Assembly (NCBI RefSeq): GCF_018294505.1 | Contig: NC_057795.1 | Span: 228,760,643-228,824,642, forward strand | Origin: Triticum aestivum | Taxonomy: Eukaryota; Streptophyta; Magnoliopsida; Poales; Poaceae | Direction of reading: 5' to 3' | Length of the DNA: 64,000 nucleotides | Part shown: positions 1 through 8,882 of the stretch, piece by piece | Position numbering within the stretch: the first letter of the stretch is position 1 | Layout: every line of letters starts with the position of its first letter | Program-made: the position numbers and the translations under genes | Notes under the pieces: model-generated | What the model was told of the DNA's origin: nothing | The model's input: only the letters and a program-made list of their open reading frames with translations | The model's database searches: none

Positions 1-1761
1 AGACTAGGTTGAAAAATCGTATACGTGTCATTGGGTGAACGTTTAGATGCCATGCAAGAAATGGGAATGAATTTCTTACATATTGGCGTCATGGCTCGGC
101 CTTAAACATTGAGAAACTTGGTTTTAAAATTGTTGGAAATCCAAAACTCGCCTGAAAATCATGAAACTTGGCACGGCGTTATGACATGGCACCAACATGT
201 TGTGGTAAAAAATTGTTTGCTTTGACACAAGTTTTGGTATAAACTTGTCACAAACTGGAGCTTCTCTCAAAAAGCTTCATGGTTCCGAGAGGGAACGTAT
301 CACCTCTATATGCAAAACGACATACCTTGCCTCTTGCCAGCTTGATTTATTTTAAAGAGGCTACATGCAACCATGTCAAGTTTTGTGATTTTTAGGGTTC
401 ATTTGGCCTTTTATTCATTATTTTAGTTTCTTGTCATTTAATATGCATATTTCAAATTTGAACTACAGGCACATGCCCATTGCACCAAACCGGGTTGAAA
501 AATCATATGTGTGTCCTTGGGTGTATGTATAGGTCCCTGCAAGAAATGGGAATGAATTTCAAACATCTTGGCATCGTGACTCACCTTAAACATTGAGAAC
601 CTTTGTTTTAAAATTCCTGTAAATCCCAAACTCGCCTGAAAATCATAAAACTTAGCATGGTTTTATGACAAGCACCGACATGTTGTGGTAAAAAAATTCT
701 ATGAGTTGAGACAAGTTTTATAATTCTTGTAAATCCAAAACTAGCATGAAAATCATGAAACTTTGCATGATGTTATGACAACGCACCAACTTGCTGTGAT
801 AAAAGATTTGTCTGATTTGAGACAAGTTTTGGTATAAACTTCTCACAAACCCGAGCTTCTCTCAAAAACCCTCTTGGTTCCGAGAGGGAACGTGTCACCT
901 CTGTGAGCGAAACGAGATAAGTTGCCTCTTCCCGCCTTCATTTATTTTACAGAGGCAACATGCAACCGTAGAATTGTCGTGTTAAAAATTAGAATTATTC
1001 ACGGTTCATTTGGCCTTTTAATACATTATTTGAGTTTCTAGGCATTTAATGTGCATAATTAAATTTAAACTACAGGCACATGCCCCAGTACACCTAACCG
1101 GATTGAAATATCATATATGTATACTTGGGTGAATGTTTAGGTCCCATGCAAGAAACATGTATGAATTTCAAGCATCTGGGTGTCTTGGCTTGGCCTTAAA
1201 CATTGAGAAAGTTGGTTTTAAAATTCATGTATATCCAAAGCTCGCCCGAAAATCATGAAACTTGGCATGGTTTTACGACATGGCACCAACATGATGTGGT
1301 CAAAAATATGCCTGATTTGGGACAAGTTTTGGTATAAACTTCTCACAAACCAGAGCTTCTCTCAAAAAACCTCATGGTTCCGAGAGGGAACTTGTCACCT
1401 CTGTCTGTCAAAAGACATATGGTACCGCTTCATGCCTTTATTTATTTACGGAGGCAAATCATAACCAAAGGAGTGTCATGTTAAATTTTGGAATTATTCA
1501 GGGGTCGTTTGGCCTTTCTATACATTATTTGAGTTTCTAGGCATTTAATGTGCATAATTCAAATTTCAACTACATGCACATGCCCTAGTGTATCAAACTG
1601 GGTTGATAAATCATATACGCATCCTTGGGTGTATATTTAGGTCCCATATAAGAAATGGGAATGAATACCTAATATCTGGGCGTCGTGGCTTGGCCTTAAA
1701 CATTGAGAAAGTTGGTTTTGAAATTCCTGTAAACCAAAACTAGCCTAAAAATTATGAAACT
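1..1761. repeat. Satellite block 1, ~500 bp tandem monomers
   Basis: Tandem copies of a roughly 490-500 bp monomer. The landmark GACAAGTTTTGGTATAAACT recurs near 224, 821 and 1321. Other landmarks in every unit are GAGAGGGAACGTGTCACCTC, TTTATTTTACAGAGGCAAC and GAGTTTCTAGGCATTTAATG. A short unit of about 110 bp between 710 and 821 arises from an internal deletion that joins ACAAGTTTT to ATAATTCTTGTAAATCC; the same short unit is present at 23259-23369. No coding function is assigned. The block starts before the window and ends where the Tat LTR begins. Confidence 0.9.
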
Positions 1762-2238
1762 TGTCGGGTGCGGGCCTGGTTGTGGCCCTACAATTGTCCC
1801 CGGCAAGAGTCTTGCCGGGGGCCTCGCAGTCGTCCCCGGCAAGGACCTTGCCGGGGGTCTTCGTTCTCTGGTCCCCATGTAGACTTGTAGGCCATTAGTG
1901 TTCACAAAGATCTGCATGCTACTATGCACGCACCCCCGAGCCTTGGCCTCGACGTTGTTGATGATGTTAGAGCTCTTAGTCTCAAGGGTGATGGCCTTGC
2001 TGGTGCTTCACGGGCTGCCCCGACAAGGAGCTAGCCGGGGCCATGCAAGCCGCCCCGGCAAAGATGTTGTCGGGGAGGTTCATCTTGTCTTCTGCTCTCT
2101 GTTCACTGTCTTGAATGTTGTCTTGGTCGTCTTGTATCTCTCCTTCCACGGCCCCGCCAAGCCTTGTCGCATGTGTGGCTATAACTGCCCGTGCACAAGT
2201 AAGGGGTACTGAAATGCCCATACTTTTGTACACCGACA
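1762..2238 (-). repeat. 3' LTR of Tat-lineage element
   Basis: A 477 bp LTR bounded by TGTCGG and CCGACA. It matches 11553-11602 joined to 20217-20649 along its whole length, with many substitutions (by eye about 10%), so the insertion is not recent. On the minus strand it is preceded by a purine-rich GGGGGCTCCT, a plausible polypurine tract. It carries GC-rich palindromes and an 18-bp segment (1903-1920) that recurs downstream of the 5' LTR at 11464-11481. Confidence 0.88.
1798..1856. repeat. Two near-perfect palindromes in Tat LTR
   Basis: CCCCGGCAAG at 1798-1807 and CTTGCCGGGG at 1811-1820 form 10-bp arms around 3 nt. CCCCGGCAAGG at 1834-1844 and CCTTGCCGGGG at 1846-1856 form 11-bp arms around 1 nt. 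The other LTR has a third one at 20427-20451. The central GAGTC (1807-1811) is the equivalent of the target site used by the Angela insertion in the other LTR copy. Confidence 0.85.
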
Positions 2239-2791
2239 GGAGCCCCCGGGTCTGGGCCACACATAAGCGCGAAGCGTTGTTGGGCTAGGCCCAGATCAGT
2301 GCGCGGGCGCACATGGCAGAGGTTAATCGCTGTAAAGTTCTCGTCAGTTGCGCTTCCCCACGATCCGCATTGACTGTGTGACGTGGGGGTTGTGCGTGGA
2401 ACGGTCGTAGCACGCCTGCGACACCTCACGTCCAACGGGAAAGAGGCGGCCCACTCCTTCCCCATAAAAAGAGGAAGCCGCAGGGGAACTGCTCATTTAC
2501 AAAGTGGACTCGGGTCGTGGCTTGCATGGCGCCCGCTCCCCACGATCACGGGATGGAAAATGGTTGTCCCAATTGTCTTTATGCTTCTGGCTCACCCGCC
2601 ATGTGTCTCCATGCCTTTGGAAGGGTAGGTGGTGGATGCAGAGGGCACGTGTATTTACACCAAGGCGGGAAACCGGGTGTCGCTGATTGGAGTAGCGGGT
2701 CGGTCCTGATTCCCCGCGCCTTTGGAGGCTGCATTGGTCGAGCAGGGCAGCCGCCCTTGGGTTGAGAGGCTAGGCCTCGGCCCTGCCATTC

Positions 2792-2872
2792 TATAAATAG
2801 GGTGGGGGATGGTGCCTTTCCAAACTCACCTCCTTTCTCCCCTTTCTCCTTGGTAACCTTCTTCTGCTCGCC
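2792..2872 (+). promoter_or_regulatory. TATA box and pyrimidine-rich leader of antisense ORF
   Basis: TATAAATAG at 2792-2800 is a textbook plant TATA box. It lies about 75 nt before the ATG at 2873 and is followed by a TC-rich stretch at about 2826-2865 that resembles a plant Y-patch. A weaker CATAAAAAG lies at 2462-2470. The direction is opposite to the retrotransposon's own transcription. That this drives the B3 ORF is inferred from position only. Confidence 0.6.
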
Positions 2873-3175
2873 ATGGTGAGAGGGCGCGCTGGTGCTCCAA
2901 TGGCGGCGACGAGGGCTTCTGCTCGACAGCGCGTCCCTCCTCCTCCGGAGTTCGCGGCGGTGGAGCCCTCCATGAGAGGGACAGGGAGGGGTGAGGCCAA
3001 GGTCACCGTGGCGCTCGGGGAAGAGGAGGACGGGGCGGTGCACCAGCTACGTCTCCGTCGGTGGCCCCTCCCCCAATGGAGGGCCATGTCGGGGACCAGC
3101 CCCGCGAGTTCTTCATCAGGCTGTACAAGCCCATGTGTGGTCAGCTCCGCCTCCCTACCCCGCTTGCTGGGGTAA
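2873..3175 (+). CDS. N-terminal ORF upstream of B3 domain (different frame)
   Basis: The first ATG after the TATA box, in context CCATGG, opens a 100-codon frame rich in Arg, Ala and Pro (start MVRGRAGAPMAATRASARQ). It overlaps the B3 ORF in another frame. Before about 2995 the B3 frame is closed by a TGA at 2992. A likely reading is that this was the N-terminus of the same protein, now separated by a one- or two-base indel in 2950-3060. Alternatively it is a small upstream ORF. The N-terminal part has no recognisable domain. Confidence 0.45.
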   Translation: MVRGRAGAPMAATRASARQRVPPPPEFAAVEPSMRGTGRGEAKVTVALGEEEDGAVHQLRLRRWPLPQWRAMSGTSPASSSSGCTSPCVVSSASLPRLLG

Positions 3176-3525
3176 TGGAGCTTGACCCACCGCATGCCTT
3201 GAGGCTGCATATGAGGGGTTGCGGGTACGGCAGCATGTGGGTCGACGTCGACTTCCCCGCTCCTCACGTCATGTATCTCCGCCATGGTTGGAAAACATTT
3301 GCCCGCGCCCATAGCTTGTCGAAGGGGCACGTTCTCCAGTTTAAGTTAATGGAGAGCGGCCTACTCTCCTTCAAGGTCTTTGGGTGCTCGAGAATCCTCT
3401 TAGGGTGCTACGCGGAGAGCTCCACCGACGACGAAAGCTCCTCCTCAAGCGACGATGATGAGGAGGGCTGCGACAGCGACTGCAATGGTAGCGGGCAGGA
3501 GGACAATGACTCCGACTCCGGCTGA
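3076..3525 (+). CDS. B3-type DNA-binding domain protein, antisense within Tat retrotransposon
   Basis: A 149-residue product from the ATG at 3076. Residues about 15-115 have the layout of a plant B3 domain: an opening REFFIRLYKP, an LRLP motif, GCGYGSMWVDVDF as the central Trp strand, MYLRHGWKTFARAHSLSKG, which matches the conserved GW..F...H.L..GD core, then VLQFKL and LSFKVF as the last strands. The tail (about 118-149) is Ser/Asp/Glu-rich and acidic. B3 proteins bind DNA as plant transcription factors in the nucleus. The ORF lies between integrase and the 3' LTR, on the strand opposite to gag-pol, after a TATA box. Extra antisense ORFs are known in Tat-group elements, but I cannot say whether a B3 domain has been described there. 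Expression and function are unproven. A frameshift probably separates it from the first ATG at 2873. Confidence 0.72.
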   Translation: MEGHVGDQPREFFIRLYKPMCGQLRLPTPLAGVMELDPPHALRLHMRGCGYGSMWVDVDFPAPHVMYLRHGWKTFARAHSLSKGHVLQFKLMESGLLSFKVFGCSRILLGCYAESSTDDESSSSSDDDEEGCDSDCNGSGQEDNDSDSG

Positions 3526-4536
3526 CCATCAGAGGCAGCACCATCATCTGCACACCCCCCCCCGACAACACACCTTGTCGGGGGTGGTGCCCTGCTGGCT
3601 CTGGAATCGGTGGTTGGTGGGTTACCTCTGCCATGCTCTCCATCGACGCATTCCCCATGCCTCCCTCTGCCTTCACTTGCCGTGCCTGGGGAGGAAAAGG
3701 GCAAGAACGGGGATTACGGGGCACTTATCTTTTTTTTAACGTGTAGGCACTTGCCATATCTTAATTTTCTAGATAATGTAATCTCTCGAGCCCATGCTTA
3801 TGTTCTATAACATGTGTACTTGCATCAGTATGTCAATGAAAAAGATGAGCCTTGTCGGGAACCCATGCATGTATATGTCCATGCAAAGGCGAAAGGCCTC
3901 TTTAATGTAAATGAACGACGTTTCCCAGCAAGCTACCTTGTCGGCAAGCTACCTTGCCGGCACCCTCTGTGCCTGTCGGAGAGTCACATCTGCCGGGTTA
4001 CAGACAAAGGGTCCAGCCCCCTGCCAGTCTCTTTTTACCAAAGGCTACTGCGAGCATCCTGACCAAAACAACGTTCGAGTCAGGGATGGGAGCACCTAAG
4101 TTTAAGAAGAGTGGCGAGTTTTTCTAATGCACAAGTAATAGGTTATGAACATGAATGGACAAGAGGTAAACTTTATTTGTCTGGTTTGCTGGGGATCGCA
4201 GCACCTGGCAGTCTTCTCAACCTCTTGTCGGAGCCAAGTTCATGACAGGAATGGCAGAACCGAGCATCTTCCCTGTGGCTGGGAAGAAGAAAGGATAGGA
4301 GCATGGAACCTTGGTCGTTCATTAGTATCTGCTTGAATCAAGGGTAGTACAATATCCTGGACAAGCATGCATGCATATACATATATACATAAATGTGGAA
4401 TTAATAGGAAACCGTACATACTGAAAGTTATTTGACTGCGCACAGGGTCTGTGCCTGGCTTTGTACATAGGGTTACATGCCTAGCCGACAAGGCTAGTAC
4501 AAAAGGGGGGTTGCCGGGGCTCCCGGCAACTGCCCC
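3526..4536. other. Non-coding 3' region of Tat element
   Basis: About 1 kb between the stop of the B3 ORF and the C-terminal end of integrase. AT-rich sequence at 3760-3850 includes AATGTAATC and TCAATGAAAAAG, which could serve as plant polyadenylation signals for the plus-strand unit (inference). CCTTGTCGG/CTTGCCGG motifs recur here. I see no further ORF with recognisable content. Confidence 0.5.
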
Positions 4537-5541
4537 TTATGTATAAAACTTGCGAAGATGTTCGATATTCCAGGAGTTGCTCACCGAAATACCATCTTTG
4601 GTCTCCAATCGGACTGCGTCGAGCCTGGTGACTCGGATTACCCGATAAGGGCCTTCCCACTTTGGCGTCAACTTGTTTGAATTCTTGGCAGATTGAATAC
4701 GCCGAAGAACAAGGTCGCCTTCCTCAAGGCTTCGGGCTTGAACCTTGCGACTATGGTAGCGGCCCAAGGCTTGCTGGTAGCGCGCGGCTTGCATAGCAGC
4801 CCGAACACGATCTTCCTTAAGGAGTGTAGCATCATCTTTGTGCAACTCCTCTTGCTCAAGCTCATCATAAGCAAGCACTCGAGGTGACCCGTATATGAGT
4901 TCTGTGGGGAGAACCGCCTCTGCCCCGTATACTAGGGAGAAAGGTGTCTGGCCAGTGGCTCGATTCGATGTCATTCTGATTGACCAAAGAACCATTGGAA
5001 ACTCATCAATCCAGTGTCTCCCTCACTTGCGTATCCAGTCGAAAGTTCTTGTATTGAGGCCTCGCAACACTTCAGCATTTTCCCTTTCTTCCCGGCCGTT
5101 GCTTCTCGGATGAGCAACAAAAGCAAAACAAACTTTGCTGCTGATGTCTTGGATATACTGCATGAAAGTGTGGCTCGTGAACTGCATGCCGTTGTCGGTG
5201 ATGACTCTGTTTGGCACACCAAAATGGCAGACTAGTCCCTTGAAGAACTTGATGGCTGATTGTGCCGTCACCTTTCTCACTGGTTCCACTTCTGGCCACT
5301 TTGTGAACTTGTAAATTGCAACGTACAAGTACTCAAAGCCCCCGACAACATGGGGAAAGGGACCCAGTATGTCGAGTCCCCAGACTGAAAATGGCCAGGA
5401 AAGAGGGATTGTCTGAAGAGCTTGAGCTGGTTGATGAAGTTTCTTTGAATGGAACTTGCACGCTTCACACTTGGTTACTAGTGCAGTTGCATCCTGGAGA
5501 GCTAGGCCAAATGAAACCTTGCCGGAATGCCTTACCGACAA
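4537..5541 (-). pseudogene. Integrase of Tat element (two frame-broken pieces)
   Basis: The minus-strand piece 5541-5023 (172 aa) holds the zinc-binding CEAC and the catalytic core: D57 in GLDILGPF, D116 in ITDNG and E152 in NGREERE, giving the D-D(35)-E spacing of retroviral-type integrases. The piece 4995-4537 (152 aa) continues with the C-terminal domain, including SLVYGAEAVLP and the GPY-type motif KWEGPYRVI. The two are separated by a frameshift near 5000-5030. Integrase inserts the cDNA into the host genome. The catalytic triad remains but the reading frame is broken. Its position after RNase H confirms Gypsy order. Confidence 0.9.
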
Positions 5542-5799
5542 GGGCTCTTGACCCTATGTGGGAGCCACACATGCCTCCATGTATCTCTGCCAACAGCTCC
5601 AGTCCGTCCTCCTAAGGAATGCACTTCAATTTCACACCGTTCGGTCTCCTTCTGTATAGGACATCATCCACAAACTGATACATGCTGGACCGACGGGCTA
5701 CTTTCTCTGCCTCTTCCTATTCCTCAGGGAGTTCCCTTATTTGGAGGAACCAAACAGTGTGTTGTGCCCATGCCGGAGCCTGAGGCTCGACGGCAAGGA

Positions 5800-6717
5800 C
5801 TAAAGGCATGTCTTCTGCCGCGGGGGCAGTTGTCTTGACGACAAGGGCTTGAGGCCCTGCCGAAGCCTGCTGCTCCCCGACAAGCTTGGAGTCCCCGGCA
5901 ACTTCCTTGCTGGCGGCTCCTGGGAGCTCAGCAGGAAAGTACTTGCTGGGGCCCGCCTTCCTTCACTAATTCTGCCCTGCTGTAGTTCAACGGACGGCTG
6001 AGTCAATTGGAGCACAAAGGTACCTGGTTCCACAGGAAACTTGTGGGCAGCATGTTTTGACAAGTCGTCGGCAATGTTGTTCTCTGCTTGAGGAACATGC
6101 TCTGCTTGCAGACCGTCAAAATGCTCCTCCAACTTCCTCCCTTCATCTACGTAGGTTCCCATCAACGTGCTCTGATAATATTTGTTAACTTGCTTGACGA
6201 CAAGCTGCGAATCACCTCTGATGATAAGCTTCCTGATTCCAAGGTCTGCCGCGATTCTGAGACCGGCAAGTAGTCCCTCATACTCTGCAGTGTTGTTTGT
6301 TGATTTTGCCCAGGGAAAGTGCATTTGGATTACATACTTGAGGCGCTCCCCGGTGGGTGCAACGAGTAGCACGCCGACACCAGCACCTTGCAGCGAGAAA
6401 GCCCCATCGAAGTACATAATCCAATCACGACTCGTCTCCTTGCCGGGAAGTGTGGTCTCTTGAATTTCTTCGTCAGGCGTTGAAGTCCATTCTGCTATGA
6501 AATCTGCCAAGGCTCTGCTCTTGATTGTCGAAGTGCTTTCAAACCTAAGACCAAAACTTGACATTTCCAACGCCCACACCACGATCCTCCCGGTTGCATC
6601 TGGGTTGTGCAAGATCCGTTGCAACAGGAGGCGAGTGACGAGAGTGATCTTATGTGCTTGGAAGTAGTGACGCAGCTTTCTCAAGGCCATAAGAAGGCTG
6701 AAAAGCAGCTTCTGCAT
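5800..6717 (-). pseudogene. RNase H tail plus second (archaeal-like) RNase H domain
   Basis: A 305-residue frame. Residues 1-75 complete the RT-linked RNase H (KLRHYFQAHKITLVT, HNPDATGRIVVWALEMSSF). Residues about 97-225 form a separate RNase H: D104 in YFDGAF, E145 in NNTAEYE, D169 in RGDSQLV, and D217/D218 near the end. A second RNase H of this kind is a hallmark of the Tat lineage. It degrades the RNA strand of RNA:DNA hybrids during reverse transcription. The C-terminal 60 residues are low complexity with repeated LPG, translated from the CTTGCCGG motif. The start is the first Met after a break at 6718-6723 and is unlikely to be a true start. Confidence 0.85.
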
Positions 6718-6723
6718 ACCACA

Positions 6724-7059
6724 CTACCTTGATCTAGCCCCCTCCAAGAGGGAGCTGACAAAATAAACCGGGTGCTGCATCACCTTCTTCTTTTGTTTCA
6801 CTTTGCCTGCTTGCGCAGATCCTATCTCGCCGGGACCGGGCTCTGCCGAGGGTCCTGCCTTGCGGGCACCAGGCTTTGCCGGGGAAGGCCCCAGCTCATC
6901 ATCTGATGGCCTCACTATTGCTGCTGCTTCTTCCCCAACTTCTCTTTGTGACACTAAGGTGGCACTGACCACTTGATTCATCGCCTCTAAATATCGCAGC
7001 AATGGTTCTTGTGGTTTAGGCGCGACTAGTATTGGCGTAGAGGAGAGGTACCTCTTCAA
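6724..7059 (-). pseudogene. RT connection / RNase H N-terminal fragment
   Basis: A 111-codon minus-strand fragment with KRYLSSTPILVAPKPQEPLLRY, SATLVSQRE and HPVYFVSSLLEGARSR, which are the connection and start of the Gypsy RNase H. A Pro/Gly/Ala-rich spacer of about 40 residues (GPSPAKPGARKAGPSAEPG) interrupts it, consistent with lineage-specific expansion. It is separated by a stop or frameshift from the next piece at 6717. Confidence 0.8.
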
Positions 7060-7089
7060 ATCTTGCAGCGCTGCCTCCGCTTCCGGAGT

Positions 7090-7956
7090 CTATTTCATTG
7101 GACTCGCCTTTTTCAAAATTTTGAAAAAGGGCAGGGCGCGCTCAGCAGATTTGGAGATGAACCTACTCAGTGCAGCAACGCAGCCAGCAAGCCTACAAAC
7201 ATCCTTGACGTCTTGGTGCCTCAATCTTCTCAATCGCTTTGATCTTGTCGGGATTTGCTTTGTTTCCGCGTTGAGATACAAAGAACCCAAGAAGTTTTCC
7301 GGATGAGACGCTGAACACACACTTCTCAGGGTTGAGTTTGAGGTTGATCTTGCGCAAATTTGCAAATGTTTCCTCCAGATCTTGCACGAGCGTGGCCTTG
7401 TCCTTGGTTTTGACCACTATATCATCCATATAAGCTTCCATATTTCTATGTAGCTGGGGCTCAAAACCAATTTGGACCGCTCAGGCAAATGTTGAACCAG
7501 CACTTTTCAACCCGAAAGGCATTCATACAAAACAGTACGTACTACATGGGGTGATGAACGCGGTCTTTTCTTCATCTTCCTTCTTCATAAAGATTTGGTG
7601 GTATCCTGAGTAGGCGTCGAGGAACGACGGCAGGTCACACCCGGCAGTGGAGTCCACTATCTGGTCGATGCGTGGCAAAGGGAAAGGATCCCATTTTCCT
7701 TGCGCACCACCACTGGATTGGCGAACCACGTTGGGTGGAGCACTCCTCTGACTAAGCCTGCCGCTTCCAACTTCCTGATCTCCTCAATGATGAACTCTTG
7801 CCGCTCCAAAGCTTGCTTCCTAACCTTCTGCTTGACGGGCCGCGCATGGGGACAGACAGTAAGGTGGTGCTCAATCACCTCCCTGGGAACACTGGGAATG
7901 TCGGATGCTTGCCATGCAAACACATCGACATTTGCCCGCAGCAAGGTGACGAGCAC
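7090..7956 (-). pseudogene. Reverse transcriptase of Tat element (fragmented)
   Basis: Minus-strand frames 7956-7657, 7729-7523, 7441-7193 and 7365-7090 together give RT: the N-terminal ARPVKQKVRK and RKLEAAGLVRGVLHPTW, FPLPRIDQIVDSTAGC, motif A FLDAYSGYHQIFM, motif C YMDDIVVKT (the catalytic YMDD at about 7418-7432), then LKLNPEKCVFSV and LLGFFVSQRG. A short stretch between VVVRKENG and FPLPRID appears to be deleted. A stop lies between motif A and motif C. RT copies the element RNA into cDNA. This copy cannot make a continuous enzyme. Confidence 0.88.
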
Positions 7957-7962
7957 GCTTTC

Positions 7963-8712
7963 CTATTTGCTGTAGAGGGTGGAGCTTATGATAAAAGCTC
8001 CGCCCATGCCATCCTCCTTGATGGGTACCTTCTTGGTTTCTGGTGGGGCTGCCTTAGATCTCTTGCTCTTGCCGGTGGAGCTCTCTAGCACGTCCTCAAC
8101 GGGAATGCAACACTTCGAAGAGGCATGTTTGCCGGAGTGGGTGCAGGAGTCTTTGCTGGAGCCAGGAGACTTGCTGGTAGTTGAAGTCTTGCCGGCGACC
8201 AAGGCCTTGCCGGTCTTCTTCCCAGTAGCAGGAGCAAGTGTTTTGGCAACGGATGCTACAACTGCCTCTCGGTAGAGTTGGTCGGCACAGATGAGCGCAT
8301 CCCTCTTGTCGCAGCTGACGGTGATGATGCTCATCGGGTCGGGCATCTTTAGCTTGTTGTACACGTAGTGTGACGCCGCCATAAACTTGGCCAGCGCTGG
8401 ACGGCCAAGGATCCCGTTATATGGCAACGGGATCTTGGCGACATAAAAAACGATCTTCTCTGTCCTGTAGTTCAGGTCACCACCAAACGTGACAGGTAGC
8501 GTGACCTTTCCTTTAGGCTGGCTTCTCCCTGGATTGATCCCTTGGAACGTACCTATTTCTTCAAGATCTTCATCAAGGATCTGCAACTTCTTGATTACGT
8601 TGGGTGAGATTAAGTTCAAACCAGCCCCACCATCATCTAGCATTTTCATCACCTTGAGGTTGTTATTGTTGGTGAAACCAACAATGGGAAACACCCGACC
8701 GCGGTTGTGCAA
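7963..8712 (-). pseudogene. Retroviral-type aspartic protease region
   Basis: A 249-aa minus-strand frame. The active-site region reads KMLDDGGAGLNLIS, where Gypsy proteases have D-[ST/G]-G. YNGILGRPALAKFMAASHYVYNKLKMP is the conserved second half (ILGRP). The C-terminal half is Lys/Thr/Ser-rich linker. The protease would cut the Gag-Pol polyprotein. The start is simply the first Met of the open frame; the original ORF was probably continuous with gag. Confidence 0.82.
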
Positions 8713-8882
8713 TCAGGGTGATCCTCGACGTCAAAAATGATAGGCGTGTTGGACCATTTCAGTGGCTTCTGGGCGTCGATCATCAGTTCCGTCGCATTAA
8801 TCTCACGCGCCCACTATTTAAGTTGGTTGTGGGAAGAATGCAACGAGGCACCTCCATCGACACACATGACCTCCGTTGCTTT

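Noticed and set aside
2579..3330. Two minus-strand ORFs of 154 and 179 codons over the B3 ORF
   Set aside because: They are shadows of the plus-strand B3 coding sequence, with no recognisable motif.
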